Assembly (NCBI RefSeq): GCF_003858395.1 | Contig: NZ_QWEV01000005.1 | Span: 1,054,001 to 1,118,000 of the forward strand | Source: Acidipila sp. EB88 | Lineage (GTDB): Bacteria; Acidobacteriota; Terriglobia; Terriglobales; Acidobacteriaceae | Direction of reading: 5' to 3' | DNA length: 64,000 bases | Shown: in pieces, positions 19,173-31,351 of the stretch | Layout of the letters: each line of letters starts with the position of its first letter | Position numbering within the stretch: the stretch's first letter is position 1 | Made by a program: the position numbers and the translations under genes | Notes under the pieces: model-generated | The model's database searches: none | What the model was told of the DNA's origin: nothing | The model's input: the letters and a program-made list of their open reading frames with translations, nothing else

Positions 19173-19358
19173 CTACCAGCTCGACTTGACGACGCCTGGG
19201 ATGTGGCCTTCGTGGGCGAGCTGCCGGAAGCACAGACGGCAGATACCGAACTTGCGCAGAAAGGCACGGGGGCGGCCGCACAGCTTGCAGCGATTGTGCT
19301 GGCGGCTCTTGAACTTGGGCTTGCGTTCGTCTTTGACACGCTTTGCTGTAGTGGACAT
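19173..19358 (-). CDS. rpsN: 30S ribosomal protein S14, zinc-binding type Z
   Basis: The 61-residue short form of S14 carries a zinc ribbon, Cys24-X2-Cys27 and Cys40-X2-Cys43, in [20 protein letters not shown] followed by [19 protein letters not shown]. This type Z paralogue occupies the spc-operon position between rplE and rpsH. Zinc-independent S14 copies, if any, would be elsewhere. Confidence 0.97.
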   Translation of the reverse strand: MSTTAKRVKDERKPKFKSRQHNRCKLCGRPRAFLRKFGICRLCFRQLAHEGHIPGVVKSSW

Positions 19359-19419
19359 CCTGCTCTCTTTCCTTTTCCGCCATGCGCGGAGCGAACTCCA
19401 ACAGGAGCCCGAAAATCTG

Positions 19420-19971
19420 TTATGCGGCTGTGGTGCGGAACGGGATACCGAACGCCTTCAGGAGGGAACGAGCCTGATTGTCATCAGGCGCGGAGGTCAC
19501 GATGGTGATGTTCATGCCCTTCAACTTCTCCACCTTGGAGTAGTCGATCTCCGGGAAGATCAGCTGATCGCGCATGCCCAGCGTGTAGTTGCCGCGGCCA
19601 TCAAAGCTCTTGGTGGACACACCGCGGAAGTCCCGTACGCGCGGCAGCCCGATCTGAATCAGGCGGTCCAGAAACTCGTACATGACGTCGCCGCGCAGGG
19701 TGACCATGGCGCCGATCGGCATGCCTTCGCGGACCTTGAAGGCGGCGATGGACTTCTTGGCGCGAGTCGTCACCGGCTTCTGACCGGCGATCGCAGCCAG
19801 GTCAGCAACCAGGGGGTCAAGCAACTTGGAGTTCTGCGTGGCTTCGCCCAGGCCCATGTTGAGAACGATCTTCTCAAGGCGGGGAACGGCCATCGGGTTC
19901 TCAAGACCCAGCTCCTTCTGGAGCGCGGGCTTGATCTCGGACAGGTACTTTTCTTTCAAACGTGCTGGCAT
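19420..19971 (-). CDS. rplE: 50S ribosomal protein L5
   Basis: L5 binds 5S rRNA and contacts the P-site tRNA. The 183-residue protein starts [20 protein letters not shown] and contains [40 protein letters not shown] and the C-terminal [20 protein letters not shown], all standard. Confidence 0.98.
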   Translation of the reverse strand: MPARLKEKYLSEIKPALQKELGLENPMAVPRLEKIVLNMGLGEATQNSKLLDPLVADLAAIAGQKPVTTRAKKSIAAFKVREGMPIGAMVTLRGDVMYEFLDRLIQIGLPRVRDFRGVSTKSFDGRGNYTLGMRDQLIFPEIDYSKVEKLKGMNITIVTSAPDDNQARSLLKAFGIPFRTTAA

Positions 19972-20101
19972 CTCTCGTTTGCTCTTTCTCTTCCGGTCTC
20001 GGGGTGGCCCGGGGCCGTGTACCGTTACGGAAGGTCGTCAGTTTGGCTCAGGCCTGGGCCGTCTTGCCGTGGGCCATCCGGGGCATCGCCCCGGAGCAGT
20101 G

Positions 20102-20446
20102 CTACTTCTTAGTGGGCAGAACCTTGTCGCACTTGCGGCACACACGCACCTTGGTGCGCTTCTCGCCTTCACCCTCGAAGCGGAACCCGACGCGGGTCGG
20201 GCCACAGTCCGGGCAGACCAGCATCACGTTAGAGACGTTGAGCTTGGCTTCCTGCTCGGCGACGCCACCCTTGATGTTCTTCTGCGGGTTGGGCTTGACG
20301 TTCTTCTTGATCACGCGGATGCCCTGCACCAGGACCTTGTCCTCGCCGGGGAACACGCGCAGAACACGGCCCTGACGGTTCCGGTCCTTCTCCGAGCCCG
20401 TCATGACCTGCACGGTATCGTTGCGCTGAATCTTCAATGCTGCCAT
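20102..20446 (-). CDS. rplX: 50S ribosomal protein L24
   Basis: L24 initiates large-subunit assembly. The 114-residue protein has the KOW motif segment (NDTVQVMTGSEKDRNRQGRV) and IKKNVKPNPQ. The C-terminal half contains two CXXC pairs, CPDC and CRKC, separated by about 20 residues, so it probably binds zinc, as seen in L24 of several phyla. Confidence 0.97.
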   Translation of the reverse strand: MAALKIQRNDTVQVMTGSEKDRNRQGRVLRVFPGEDKVLVQGIRVIKKNVKPNPQKNIKGGVAEQEAKLNVSNVMLVCPDCGPTRVGFRFEGEGEKRTKVRVCRKCDKVLPTKK

Positions 20447-20527
20447 GGTCTTGACTCCTGCCGTCCGGCGGGCGCTGTGCTCGCGGGGCCACTCCGCTCA
20501 CGCGGGACTAACAAAACGGGATACGAA

Positions 20528-20899
20528 CTAGATCACTTCAGGCGCGAGTGACACGATCTTGAGGAACTTCTTGTCGCGCAGCTCACGGGCCACCGGGCCA
20601 AACACGCGCGTGCCTACCGGCTCGCCTGCATCGTTGATCAGCACGCCGGCGTTGGAGTCGAAACGGATGTAGGTGCCATCCTTGCGACGAACTTCCTTGC
20701 GGGTGCGCACGATCACAGCCTTGACGACCTTGCCCTTCTTGACCTGACCGTCGGGCGAGCTTTCCTTGACCGCGGCGGTGACCACATCGCCGAGCGACGC
20801 GATCTTGCCGGTGCTGCCGCCCAGGGGAAGAATAACCTGGAGCTTGCGCGCGCCGGAGTTATCCGCAACCTCGAGCATGGTTCTCATCTGTACTGCCAT
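20528..20899 (-). CDS. rplN: 50S ribosomal protein L14
   Basis: L14 lies at the subunit interface. The 123-residue protein starts [20 protein letters not shown] and contains the signature region [20 protein letters not shown] and the C-terminal [20 protein letters not shown]. No unusual features. Confidence 0.98.
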   Translation of the reverse strand: MAVQMRTMLEVADNSGARKLQVILPLGGSTGKIASLGDVVTAAVKESSPDGQVKKGKVVKAVIVRTRKEVRRKDGTYIRFDSNAGVLINDAGEPVGTRVFGPVARELRDKKFLKIVSLAPEVI

Positions 20900-21005
20900 T
20901 GCCGACTCCTTCTTGCGCGATGGCGAGCCACCTGCGCGCTACCCTGCTGTGTGACGATGCGCTGCTGCGGGGGAAGCTCTCTCCGCGAACATGCCCAGGC
21001 AATGC

Positions 21006-21341
21006 TTACTTGGCGGCGATCTTGGCGGCTTCCTCAGCCTGCGCCAGCGCCGAACGCCGGACGATCTCTTCGAGCTGCCAGCGCTTCAGCTTGGACAACG
21101 GCCGCGTCTCGCGGATCCGCACCACATCGCCCACGCGTGCCGAATTCTGCTCGTCGTGCGCGTAGAACTTCTTGCTGGTGCGCATGACGCGCTTGTACTT
21201 GGGATGAGCCTTGGCCATCTCGACCTTGACCACGATGGTCTTGTCCATCTTGGTCGAAACCACCGCGCCAACCTTTTCGTTGCGACGCGACTCGGGCTGC
21301 GCCTGTTCGGTACCTGCCGCTACTGCCTGTGTCTCTGCCAT
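21006..21341 (-). CDS. rpsQ: 30S ribosomal protein S17
   Basis: S17 is an OB-fold primary 16S rRNA-binding protein. The core ([20 protein letters not shown] to [19 protein letters not shown]) is preceded by about 20 extra residues rich in Ala, Glu and Gln and followed by an Ala/Glu-rich tail, making 111 residues, longer than the typical 80-90. It begins 3 nt after the rpmC stop. Confidence 0.97.
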   Translation of the reverse strand: MAETQAVAAGTEQAQPESRRNEKVGAVVSTKMDKTIVVKVEMAKAHPKYKRVMRTSKKFYAHDEQNSARVGDVVRIRETRPLSKLKRWQLEEIVRRSALAQAEEAAKIAAK

Positions 21342-21344
21342 GTG

Positions 21345-21602
21345 CTAGCTCGCTTCCTTTGCTGCCTTGCGGCCCTTGGTTGCCGGGGCAACTGCCGTGG
21401 CTGTGCCGCGGATGCCCAGGGCGCGCTCGCGCTCGATGGTCTTGAAGCGGGCAACGTCCTTCTTGAGCTCCCGCAGCTTCTTGACGCCTTCGTTCTGGCC
21501 AAGCTTCAGCTGGAAGCGGATACGGAACAGCTGTTCCGCGATCTTGCGCGTCTCGTCACGCAGCTCGGCATCGCCAAGCGCGCGTACCTTCGTGGTTTCC
21601 AT
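21345..21602 (-). CDS. rpmC: 50S ribosomal protein L29
   Basis: L29 lies at the exit tunnel rim. The ATG at 21602 gives 85 residues: METTKVRALGDAELRDETRK, EQLFRIRFQLKLGQNEGVKK and then a basic Ala/Lys-rich C-terminal extension. A GGGAAGAG lies upstream. The longer frame to 21791 crosses the spacer after rplP and is rejected. The 227-nt spacer before it contains no recognisable gene. Confidence 0.96.
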   Translation of the reverse strand: METTKVRALGDAELRDETRKIAEQLFRIRFQLKLGQNEGVKKLRELKKDVARFKTIERERALGIRGTATAVAPATKGRKAAKEAS

Positions 21603-21829
21603 GTGAATCGTCTCTTCCCGGGACGCCGCTCCCTTGAACCTGCTTGCACAGGCGAGGACCGGGTCTCCCTTCGTCGCTACGTATGGCGGAACCGCTGCCG
21701 GGCAGCTATCCCACCGGATGGTTCGACTGATCGACTGGGCGCACTTACGCGCGTTGCCCAATCTTCGGATAATAACTGCTTTCCCGCCCAAGCGCCAGCA
21801 CTTCTTTGCCGGCGCCCGGGCAGGCAGGC

Positions 21830-22264
<435 letters not shown>

Positions 22265-22360
22265 AGGAAGTACCCTTCTGGTCGGTCCGGCGGCCTTGGC
22301 CGCCAACCTTGATTGGTGGACAAGGACCCGCACTGCTGCGGGCCCCTGCCGATCGGTTAC

Positions 22361-23035
22361 TTAGAATACGGGCGCGGTGGCGCCGGCAACCTGTGGCGCC
22401 TGACGGCGCTGCTGGTAGATGTCGCCACGGTAGACCCAGGTCTTGACGCCGATGATGCCGTAGGTGGTGTGTGCCTCGGCAAAACCATAGTCGATGTCGG
22501 CGCGCAGCGTGTGCAGCGGCAGACGGCCCTGGAGATACCACTCGGAGCGGGCAATCTCGTTGCCGTTGAGGCGACCGGACACGCGGACCTTGATGCCCTT
22601 GCAGCCGAAGCGCAGCGCCGAGTCAACGGCCTTGCGCATGGCGCGACGGAAACCGACACGCTTTTCGAGTTGCAGTGCAATGTTCTCGGCTACCAGCTGC
22701 GCATCCAGTTCCGGCTTGTTCACTTCCAGAATGTCGATGAACACGTCGCGGTTGGTGCGCTTCTGGATCTCAAGCTTGAGCTTGTCGATCTCCGCGCCTT
22801 TGCGGCCGATGATGATGCCGGGCCGTGCGGTGCGGATGATCAGGCGCAGCTTGTTGCCGGGGCGCTCGATCTCGACCGAGGAGACGCCGGCAGCCTTGAG
22901 CTTTTCCTTGAGTTCTCGCTTGAGCTTGACGTCCTCGACCAGGAGCTTGTCGTAGTCGCGCTCAACAAACCAGCGCGAGCGCCAGGGCTTGTTGACGCCC
23001 AGGCGAAATCCATACGGATGAACTTTCTGACCCAT
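22361..23035 (-). CDS. rpsC: 30S ribosomal protein S3
   Basis: S3 forms part of the mRNA entry helicase site. The ATG at 23035 gives 224 residues starting [20 protein letters not shown], with the KH domain [20 protein letters not shown] and the C-terminal domain [20 protein letters not shown]. The alternative start 13 codons upstream is not conserved. Confidence 0.98.
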   Translation of the reverse strand: MGQKVHPYGFRLGVNKPWRSRWFVERDYDKLLVEDVKLKRELKEKLKAAGVSSVEIERPGNKLRLIIRTARPGIIIGRKGAEIDKLKLEIQKRTNRDVFIDILEVNKPELDAQLVAENIALQLEKRVGFRRAMRKAVDSALRFGCKGIKVRVSGRLNGNEIARSEWYLQGRLPLHTLRADIDYGFAEAHTTYGIIGVKTWVYRGDIYQQRRQAPQVAGATAPVF

Positions 23036-23128
23036 CGTTTCCTCTTCTCTTCCGTTGGATGCCTCCCTGGGCATCCCGCGGGTCCTGCAAAACTCGTTGC
23101 GGAGATCTGCGTAGCGATCGTGTGGGCG

Positions 23129-23635
23129 CTATGCCTTGGCGGTCGCGCGCTTAGCCCGGGACGCCTTGGGCGTGGACTTCGAAGCGGTCTTTGCAGACTT
23201 GGCTCCTGACTTGCCACCCTTGGCACGCGTTGCATCCGCGGCATCCGCGGTGCCCACGCCGGCATCCTCTGCCAGCTCTGCCACCGTGATGATGATGTGC
23301 GACATGCGACGCTGGTAGCGGAAGGCGCGGCCCATGGGGGCAGGCCGGATACGCTTCATGCGTGGTCCGTCGTTGGCGACCGCGAGCTTGACGTACAGGT
23401 TGTCGACATCGATGTCGAGGCCCTGCTCGCCGCTCAGGTAGTTGGCGTTCTGCAACGCCGAACGCAGCACCTTTTCGATCAGAGGAGCAACGCCCTTCTT
23501 GGTGAAAGCGAGGGTGTTGAGGGCTTCTTCGACGCGGTGGCTCTTGATCAGGTCGAGCACCAGGCGGGCCTTCTGCGGACTAACCCGCTGGAAGCGCGCT
23601 TCGGCTCGGAACTCTCGTGTATCCAGCTGTGTCAC
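23129..23635 (-). CDS. rplV: 50S ribosomal protein L22
   Basis: L22 lines the exit tunnel. The core (FQRVSPQKARLVLDLIKSHR, NANYLSGEQGLDIDVDNLYV, PMGRAFRYQRRMSHIIITVA) is followed by about 50 extra residues rich in Lys, Ala, Ser and Thr, making 168 residues against about 110 in E. coli. The start is a GTG at 23635. The extended tail is probably disordered on the ribosome surface. Confidence 0.97.
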   Translation of the reverse strand: MTQLDTREFRAEARFQRVSPQKARLVLDLIKSHRVEEALNTLAFTKKGVAPLIEKVLRSALQNANYLSGEQGLDIDVDNLYVKLAVANDGPRMKRIRPAPMGRAFRYQRRMSHIIITVAELAEDAGVGTADAADATRAKGGKSGAKSAKTASKSTPKASRAKRATAKA

Positions 23636-23692
23636 TTCGATCTCACAATCTCGTCCGCGACCTTGGTACGCGGTACGTAGGTGGTGCTGAGC

Positions 23693-23980
23693 CTAGCGGG
23701 CCTTGGCCGACGACTCGTTCGACTTGGCGGTGTGGCCCTTGAAGGTCCGGGTAGCAGAGAACTCACCCAGCTTGTGACCCACCATGTTTTCAGTGACGTA
23801 GACCGGGATGAACTTCTTCCCGTTGTGCACTGCGATCGTGTGCCCGACGAACTCGGGGAAGATGGTGGACCGGCGCGACCAGGTCTTGATGACCTTTTTA
23901 TCATTCGCCTGGTTCATCGCTTCGACCTTAACCATCAGGTGTCCGTCGATAAAAGGACCCTTCTTTGTAGACCGTGCCAT
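23693..23980 (-). CDS. rpsS: 30S ribosomal protein S19
   Basis: S19 binds 16S rRNA in the head with S13. The 95-residue protein reads [20 protein letters not shown] and then [40 protein letters not shown] and [11 protein letters not shown], all canonical. Confidence 0.98.
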   Translation of the reverse strand: MARSTKKGPFIDGHLMVKVEAMNQANDKKVIKTWSRRSTIFPEFVGHTIAVHNGKKFIPVYVTENMVGHKLGEFSATRTFKGHTAKSNESSAKAR

Positions 23981-24059
23981 ACTCTTTTCCTCACCGGCGC
24001 GCTGGGCACCTTCGAAACTCTATGCAGCAGGGGCGAAGCCGATCGCCGTCCGCGTAGGA

Positions 24060-24884
24060 CTACTTCTTGCGACGGTTGACGATGAAGACGTCGGTCCGCT
24101 TGTTGTTGCGCGTCTTGTAGCCACGCGTCGGCTGGCCCCACGGCGTCACTGGATGACGACCGCCCGAGGTCTTGCCCTCGCCACCACCGTGCGGGTGATC
24201 GACCGGGTTCATCGACACACCGCGGTTGGCCGGGCGGATGCCCTTCCAGCGATTGCGGCCGGCCTTGCCGATCGTGACGTTTTCGTGGTCCGTATTGCCG
24301 ACCTGGCCAATAGTGGCCATGCAGGCCGTCAGGACGCGACGGGTCTCACCCGAAGGCAGCTTCAGCAGCGCGTAGTCGCCTTCCTTGGCGACCAGCTGTG
24401 CCGAGGCTCCGGCGGAGCGCACCATCTGCGCGCCCTTGCCGGGACGCAGTTCGACGTTGTGCACCGTGGTGCCGGCGGGGATGTTCTGGAGCGGCAACGC
24501 ATTGCCCACCAGGATGTCCGCTTCCGGTCCGCTCATGATCGTCTGACCGACCTTGAGGCCGACCGGCTGGATGATGTAACGCTTTTCGCCATCGGAGTAG
24601 GCCACGAGGCAGATGCGGCTGGAGCGATTCGGATCGTATTCGATCGTGGTCACCTTGCCGGGTACGCCATACTTTTCGCGCTTGAAGTCGATCAGGCGCA
24701 GCATCTTCTTGTGTCCGCCACCCTGATGACGCATCGTCAGGTCGCCCGAGTTGCGGCGGCCGCCCGTACGCTGCTTCACAACCACCAGCGGCTTGTAGGG
24801 CTTGTCTGTCGTGATGTCGTCATTCACCAGCGTGGTTTTGAAGCGCAGCGTCGGTGTAATGGGGCGATATGTCTTAATCGGCAT
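24060..24884 (-). CDS. rplB: 50S ribosomal protein L2
   Basis: L2 is essential for subunit association and peptidyl transferase assembly. The 274-residue protein starts [20 protein letters not shown] and contains [20 protein letters not shown], the loop with [20 protein letters not shown], and the conserved [20 protein letters not shown] containing the functionally important His. It ends with a basic [15 protein letters not shown]. Confidence 0.98.
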   Translation of the reverse strand: MPIKTYRPITPTLRFKTTLVNDDITTDKPYKPLVVVKQRTGGRRNSGDLTMRHQGGGHKKMLRLIDFKREKYGVPGKVTTIEYDPNRSSRICLVAYSDGEKRYIIQPVGLKVGQTIMSGPEADILVGNALPLQNIPAGTTVHNVELRPGKGAQMVRSAGASAQLVAKEGDYALLKLPSGETRRVLTACMATIGQVGNTDHENVTIGKAGRNRWKGIRPANRGVSMNPVDHPHGGGEGKTSGGRHPVTPWGQPTRGYKTRNNKRTDVFIVNRRKK

Positions 24885-24974
24885 CGTTATGCTCTTCTGT
24901 TCCAGCGCCGCAGCTTGGTAGTGGACGGCGGCGCTTGGTTAGCTTCAAATCCTGAATTCCCGAAGGTGCACGCC

Positions 24975-25268
24975 CTACAGGCTGTCCACGTACTCCGGCA
25001 TCTTCTCGCCCGGCTGCAGGCGCACATACGCTTTCTTCCAGTCCGGCTTGAAGCCTGAAAACTTGCCGCGGCGGCGTTCCTTGCCCAGGTAGTTGGCGGT
25101 ACGCACGGTGGCCACCTTTACCTTGAACAGGGTTTCCACAGCCTGCTTGACCTCGGTCTTGGTCGCCTTGGTCGCGACCTCGAACACCAGGGTGTTCTCA
25201 GCTTCCTTAACCTGCAGTCCCTTTTCGGTGATCACAGGGCGGCGCAACGTGGTGTGAAGGGTAGGCAT
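24975..25268 (-). CDS. rplW: 50S ribosomal protein L23
   Basis: L23 is the docking site for trigger factor and SRP at the exit tunnel. The 97-residue protein reads TTLRRPVITEKGLQVKEAEN, ATKTEVKQAVETLFKVKVAT and then GKERRRGKFSGFKPDWKKAY. It starts 2 nt after the rplD stop. Confidence 0.98.
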   Translation of the reverse strand: MPTLHTTLRRPVITEKGLQVKEAENTLVFEVATKATKTEVKQAVETLFKVKVATVRTANYLGKERRRGKFSGFKPDWKKAYVRLQPGEKMPEYVDSL

Positions 25269-25270
25269 CT

Positions 25271-25954
25271 TTAGGCCACCTGTGCCTTTCTGATCTGCGC
25301 CAGCTTACGCTTGGAAACAGACTTTTTGAGCGACTCCTGCAGGGTCTCGAGCGCCGACTTCGAGAAGATGGCGCGATCGTGACGCAGCACGTCGTAGGGG
25401 TGCACTTCGGTCGAAAGGAGCAACTCGACCTGTTCCAGGTTGCGCGCGCCAAGAATCGTGTTGACGGCAAGCTCCTGGCTGGACTCGACCAACAGAACCG
25501 TACGCTTGGCATCAAGGATGTCGAGTGCCGCGCGGTACAGCTTGGTCTTGGGCTCGGCCAACTGCAGCGTGTCGACCACGATCAGCTTGCCTTCTGCATG
25601 CTTGGCCGCAAGCGCCGAACGCAGAGCGCCCAGGACCTTCTTGCGGGGAAAGGCGTAGTCGTAGGAACGGGGCTGCGGTCCGTGCACCGTACCGCCATGG
25701 CGCCAGATCGGAGAGCGGACGGAGCCCACACGGGCGCGCCCGGTTCCCTTCTGCTTCCACAGCTTCTTGCCCGAACCGGACACTTCGCTGCGGTTCTTGG
25801 TCTTGGCTGTGCCCTGGCGCATTGCTGCGCGAAAGTGCTTCACAGCTTCCCAGACCAGGCCTTCGTTCACCGAGTCGGGGGCGAAGATCTCATCGGCCAG
25901 CTCAAACGAACCGACCGTTTCTCCGCGCAGATTGTGTACATCGATAGTTGCCAT
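25271..25954 (-). CDS. rplD: 50S ribosomal protein L4
   Basis: L4 reaches into the exit tunnel and in E. coli represses the S10 operon. The ATG at 25954 gives 227 residues beginning MATIDVHNLRGETVGSFELA, with the tunnel-loop region KKLWKQKGTGRARVGSVRSP followed by WRHGGTVHGPQPRSYDY. The longer frame to 26002 is not conserved. No E. coli-like S10 leader is evident, since rpsJ follows tuf closely. Confidence 0.97.
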   Translation of the reverse strand: MATIDVHNLRGETVGSFELADEIFAPDSVNEGLVWEAVKHFRAAMRQGTAKTKNRSEVSGSGKKLWKQKGTGRARVGSVRSPIWRHGGTVHGPQPRSYDYAFPRKKVLGALRSALAAKHAEGKLIVVDTLQLAEPKTKLYRAALDILDAKRTVLLVESSQELAVNTILGARNLEQVELLLSTEVHPYDVLRHDRAIFSKSALETLQESLKKSVSKRKLAQIRKAQVA

Positions 25955-26050
25955 TGTCTTCTCTTCTCGCAGCCGCGCTTCGCGCTTGTGGCTGCATAGC
26001 AAATTCTTAGTGTGCGCGCCCGAAGACGCCGTTGCCTGGACGGACGGCCC

Positions 26051-26794
26051 TTACTTCTTCTTGCTCGATGCCTTCTTCGAAGCCTTGAGCGGGTCGACCG
26101 TGCCGGAACCAGCAAAACCACGACGCTCTCTCGGCGGTGCCTTGCACTTGGAGATCATCACGAAACCGTCCTTGGCGCCGGGAACCGCGCCTTCGACCAT
26201 GATGAGATTCTCTTCAAGGTCGATGCCGCGGATGCGCAGGTTGCGAACCGTGGTGCGGTCGACGCCGAAGTGACCCGGCATGCGCTGCCCGGGGAACACA
26301 CGCGACGGGAACGAGGAGGCGCCGATCGAACCCTGCACCTGGAACATGTGTCCATGCGACTTGGGACCGCCGCCGAAGCCGTGGCGACGCACAACGCCCG
26401 AGAACCCACGGCCCTTGCTGGTGCCCACTACATCCACATACTTCTCGTCCGCGAAGATGTCGACCAGCACGCGATCGCCGGCCTTGACGCCGACTTCGGG
26501 CTCTTCGCCTTCGGCGACCGGCTTGATGGCTTCGACGCCCACTTCCTTGATCATGCGGACCGGGGCGATGTCGTGCTTGGCAAAGTGACCAGCCTGGGGC
26601 TTGGTGACCTTGCTGGCCTTGACGAACTCGACGAGGCCGATCTGGGCGGCATCGTAGCCATCCCGCGCCAGCGTCTTGAGTTGGGTGATCACACAGGGAC
26701 CGGCCTGCAGGACGGTGATCGGGTGCACATTGCCCTGATCATCGAATACCTGCGTCATGCCGATCTTTTTGCCGAGAATTCCAGTGACTGCCAT
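26051..26794 (-). CDS. rplC: 50S ribosomal protein L3
   Basis: L3 initiates large-subunit assembly near the peptidyl transferase centre. The 247-residue protein begins [20 protein letters not shown] and contains [20 protein letters not shown] and the conserved [20 protein letters not shown]. The C-terminus is longer than usual and ends in [11 protein letters not shown]. Confidence 0.98.
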   Translation of the reverse strand: MAVTGILGKKIGMTQVFDDQGNVHPITVLQAGPCVITQLKTLARDGYDAAQIGLVEFVKASKVTKPQAGHFAKHDIAPVRMIKEVGVEAIKPVAEGEEPEVGVKAGDRVLVDIFADEKYVDVVGTSKGRGFSGVVRRHGFGGGPKSHGHMFQVQGSIGASSFPSRVFPGQRMPGHFGVDRTTVRNLRIRGIDLEENLIMVEGAVPGAKDGFVMISKCKAPPRERRGFAGSGTVDPLKASKKASSKKK

Positions 26795-26881
26795 AACTTG
26801 TTTCCTTCCTCATCATGCGCGACGGGCGCGCACTGCCGGGGTGAAGCGTGGTGGCCCGAAGGCCGTTGCGCCGAGGCGGGT

Positions 26882-27199
26882 TTACTTTTCGAAAGCCTTG
26901 ATTTCCACATCCACGCCTGCGGGTAGATCAAGCTTCATCAGGGCGTCCACGGTCTGCTGCGTGGGCTCGAGGATGTCGATCAGGCGCTTGTGGGTACGGA
27001 TCTCGAACGCTTCGCGGGACTTCTTGTCGACGTGGGGCGAACGCAGCACGCAGTACTTGTTCTTGACCGTAGGCAGCGGGATGGGTCCGGCAACCTGGGC
27101 GCCGGTGCGCTTTGCGGTGTCGACGATCTCGCCGGTCGAGGTGTCCAGTACGCGGTAGTCATACGCCTTGAGGCGGATACGAATTCTCTGTCCAACCAT
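26882..27199 (-). CDS. rpsJ: 30S ribosomal protein S10
   Basis: S10 is both a head protein and the NusE antitermination partner. The 105-residue protein reads [40 protein letters not shown] and [20 protein letters not shown], standard. It is the first gene of the S10 segment but lies only 108 nt after tuf in the same direction, so the str and S10 segments are probably co-transcribed. Confidence 0.98.
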   Translation of the reverse strand: MVGQRIRIRLKAYDYRVLDTSTGEIVDTAKRTGAQVAGPIPLPTVKNKYCVLRSPHVDKKSREAFEIRTHKRLIDILEPTQQTVDALMKLDLPAGVDVEIKAFEK

Positions 27200-27307
27200 T
27201 GCAGTGCCAAATCTTTCTGCCGGACGGGCGGGATGTTTTCCCCGCCGCGGCTTGAGTGCGCAAAGAACTAGATTGCTACTTTCACTGGTACGTTTTGTGG
27301 CTTCCTG

Positions 27308-28495
<1,188 letters not shown>

Positions 28496-28553
28496 AACTC
28501 TCCTGTAGCTCCAATACCCTGTGTTGCCGCGGGCCGGTTGGCCAGCGAGATAC

Positions 28554-30641
28554 TTACTTGGTGTTGCCCGAGTTGCGGCCGATGATCTCTTCCGAGATCA
28601 TGCGCGGCGCCTCTTCGTAGCGAGCAAACTGCATGGCGTAGGAGGCGCGACCCTGGGTGCTCGAGCGGATGTCGTTGACGTACCCGAACATCTCCTTGAG
28701 CGGCACCATGGCCTTGACGACCTGCGAACCACCGACGTGCTCCATGCCTTCGATCCGACCGCGACGCGAGTTGATGTCGCCGATGATCGTGCCCATGTGC
28801 TCTTCGGGAACCGTGACCTCAACCGCCATCATCGGTTCCAGCAGGACCGGGCTGGCCTTGCGCGCGGCTTCCTTGAACGCCATCGAACCGGCGATCTTGA
28901 ATGCCATTTCGTTGGAGTCGACATCGTGGTAGCTGCCGTCGTAGAGCACAGCGCGGAAGTCGACCATCTCGTAGCCAGCCAGAACACCGCCACCCAGTGC
29001 TTCGCGAATGCCCTGCTCGGTGGGCTTGATGTACTCCTTGGGAACCACACCACCCTTGATCCCGTCGACGAACAGGAAGCCGGAACCCGGCTCGCCGGGC
29101 TCAAGACGGATCTTGACATGGCCATAGTTACCCGAACCACCGGTCTGGCGAATGTACTTGCCTTCCGCCTCGGCGGTCTTGCGGATGGTCTCGCGGAACG
29201 CAACGCGGGGCTCGCCGACATTGGCCTCGACCTTGTGCTCGCGCTTCATGCGGTCCACCAGGATCTCCAGGTGAAGCTCGCCCATGCCCGAGATGATGGT
29301 CTGGCCAGACTCGAGATCGGTGCGCACCTTGAACGTGGGATCCTCGTCGGCCAGGCGGGACAGGGCGACGCCCATCTTCTCCTGATCGGCCTTGGTCTTG
29401 GGCTCGATGGCGACCGAGATCACGGTTTCGGGGAAGTCGATCGCACCGAGCGCAATGGGAGCCTGGGGCGACGACAGCGTATCGCCGGTCTTGATGTCCT
29501 TGAGTCCGACGCACGCACAGATATCGCCTGCCAGAATCTCGGTGATGTCTTCGCGCTTATTGGCATGCATCTTGACCAGACGGCCCACGCGCTCGGTCTT
29601 GCCGGTGCGCGGGTTCTCGATGGTGTCGCCGGTCTTGAGCGAACCCGAGTACACGCGGATAAAGGCAAGCTTGCCGAACGGATCATTGATCATCTTGAAC
29701 GCGAGGGCAGCCAGAGGCGCGTCGTCCGTGGTCTCGCGCGTCAGGGTCACACTTGGGTCCGACGGATCGATGCCGGTGACTTCCGGCAGGTCCAGTGGGC
29801 TGGGCAAGTAATCGACCACCGCATCAAGCAGTGTCTGTACGCCCTTGTTCTTGAACGACGAACCGCACATCACGGGGAACACGTGCATGCCGATCGTTGC
29901 TTTGCGTAGGCCGGCCTTGAGCTCTGCCGGGGTCGGGATCTCGCCTTCAAGGAACTGAGCCAGCATGGTGTCGTCATGCTCGGCAACCGACTCGATCAAC
30001 TGCATGCGGAACGCTTCTGCCTTCTTGACCAGATCAGCGGGAATCTCTTCGACCGAGTACTTCGCGCCCATGGTCTCGTCGTGCCAGACGATCGCGCGCA
30101 TCTCGATCAGATCGACCACGCCCTGGAACTTGGCTTCGGCGCCGATCGGAATCTGGATCGCCACCGGCTTCGCGCCCAGGCGCTTGCGGATGGTGTCAAT
30201 GACGTACTCGAAGTCCGCGCCGGCCTTGTCCATCTTGTTGACGAAGCAGATGCGCGGCACCTTGTACTTGTCACCCTGGCGCCACACGGTCTCGGACTGC
30301 GGCTGCACGCCGGAAACCGAGTCAAACAATGCCACGGCGCCGTCGAGTACGCGGAGCGAACGCTCCACCTCGGCGGTGAAGTCGACGTGACCCGGGGTGT
30401 CGATAATGTTGATGCGGATGTTGTTCCACATGCAGGTAGTGGCAGCGGACGTGATGGTGATGCCGCGCTCCTGCTCCTGCTCCATGTAGTCCATCGTCGC
30501 GGTGCCTTCATGGACTTCACCGATGCGGTGGGTGATACCGGTGTAGAAGAGGACGCGCTCGGTCGTTGTGGTCTTTCCGGCGTCGATGTGCGCCATGATT
30601 CCGATATTCCGGCAACGATTCAGCGGTACTTGGCGAGCCAT
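28554..30641 (-). CDS. fusA: Translation elongation factor G
   Basis: EF-G catalyses translocation and ribosome recycling. The 695-residue protein has the G domain ([31 protein letters not shown]), domain II, and the C-terminal domains IV-V with [20 protein letters not shown] and [19 protein letters not shown]. It lies 115 nt after rpsG and 58 nt before tuf, the classic str operon order. Confidence 0.98.
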   Translation of the reverse strand: MARQVPLNRCRNIGIMAHIDAGKTTTTERVLFYTGITHRIGEVHEGTATMDYMEQEQERGITITSAATTCMWNNIRINIIDTPGHVDFTAEVERSLRVLDGAVALFDSVSGVQPQSETVWRQGDKYKVPRICFVNKMDKAGADFEYVIDTIRKRLGAKPVAIQIPIGAEAKFQGVVDLIEMRAIVWHDETMGAKYSVEEIPADLVKKAEAFRMQLIESVAEHDDTMLAQFLEGEIPTPAELKAGLRKATIGMHVFPVMCGSSFKNKGVQTLLDAVVDYLPSPLDLPEVTGIDPSDPSVTLTRETTDDAPLAALAFKMINDPFGKLAFIRVYSGSLKTGDTIENPRTGKTERVGRLVKMHANKREDITEILAGDICACVGLKDIKTGDTLSSPQAPIALGAIDFPETVISVAIEPKTKADQEKMGVALSRLADEDPTFKVRTDLESGQTIISGMGELHLEILVDRMKREHKVEANVGEPRVAFRETIRKTAEAEGKYIRQTGGSGNYGHVKIRLEPGEPGSGFLFVDGIKGGVVPKEYIKPTEQGIREALGGGVLAGYEMVDFRAVLYDGSYHDVDSNEMAFKIAGSMAFKEAARKASPVLLEPMMAVEVTVPEEHMGTIIGDINSRRGRIEGMEHVGGSQVVKAMVPLKEMFGYVNDIRSSTQGRASYAMQFARYEEAPRMISEEIIGRNSGNTK

Positions 30642-30714
30642 GGTGTCTCTCTTTGTCTCTTGCGCGAAAGCCCCCGAGGGGGTAGGCGCTGCTGGTGGTA
30701 CTTACACGTGCGAC

Positions 30715-30750
30715 GCGGCCAGTCTCCCGGCCACGCCTTCTGCTGCGCGC
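30715..30750. repeat. Intergenic repeat, family E
   Basis: The rpsG-fusA spacer contains GCGGCCAGTCTCCCGGCCAC, then GCCT and TCTGCTGCGCGC. A similar block, with TCTCCCGGCCAC and TCTGCTGCGCGC separated by a few more bases, occurs at 44970-45008 upstream of the isc operon. Confidence 0.45.
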
Positions 30751-30756
30751 GGCTGA

Positions 30757-31230
30757 CTACCAGCGATAGTGGGCGAATGCCTTGTTGGCTTCGGCCATCC
30801 GGTGGATGTCTTCCTTCTTCTTCATCGCTGCGCCGCGGCCATTGGCCGCATCGAGCAACTCGTTCGTGAGCTTGTCGATCATGCCCTTTTCGCCACGGGC
30901 GCGCCCGTAGTTGACCAGCCAGCGGATGGCCAGCGAGGTACGACGTTCGGGGTTGACTTCGATCGGTACCTGGTAGTTCGCGCCACCTACACGCCGGCTC
31001 TTGACTTCCAGCAGCGGCTTGCAGTTTTCAACGGCCTTCTTGAACAGCTTGAGCGCGTCGTCGCCGCCGCCCTTGGCCTCGAGGTTGGTCATCGCGGTGT
31101 AGAAGATGCCCTGCGCGGTCGACTTTTTGCCGCCCCACATCATGGAGTTCACGAACTTGGTGACCAGCGTGGATCCATAGATCGGATCCGGCACGACTTC
31201 CCGCTTGGCAATATGGCCTTTTCTTGGCAT
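30757..31230 (-). CDS. rpsG: 30S ribosomal protein S7
   Basis: S7 nucleates assembly of the head domain. The 157-residue protein has [20 protein letters not shown], the conserved [20 protein letters not shown] and the C-terminal [14 protein letters not shown]. It is separated from rpsL by a 121-nt spacer with three successive hairpins. Confidence 0.98.
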   Translation of the reverse strand: MPRKGHIAKREVVPDPIYGSTLVTKFVNSMMWGGKKSTAQGIFYTAMTNLEAKGGGDDALKLFKKAVENCKPLLEVKSRRVGGANYQVPIEVNPERRTSLAIRWLVNYGRARGEKGMIDKLTNELLDAANGRGAAMKKKEDIHRMAEANKAFAHYRW

Positions 31231-31247
31231 CGTCTCTCTGCTCTTCC

Positions 31248-31331
31248 CGCGGCAACTGCTTAGCCGCGATTGCTGTTCTGGGCGGCTCCTGGGAGCCGCC
31301 TGCCGAACCTGTCCGGGAGCTCCGGATCAGG
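31248..31331 (-). other. Three consecutive hairpins between rpsL and rpsG
   Basis: Three stems lie in the spacer: CGCGGC (31248-31253) with GCCGCG (31263-31268); GGCGGCTC (31281-31288) with GAGCCGCC (31293-31300); and CCTG then TCCGG (31308-31316) with CCGGA then CAGG (31322-31331). Such structures could bind S7 or tune processing, as known for the E. coli str spacer, but the sequence alone does not show this. Confidence 0.45.
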
Positions 31332-31351
31332 CCCTGCCTGTGAAAAGAAAA

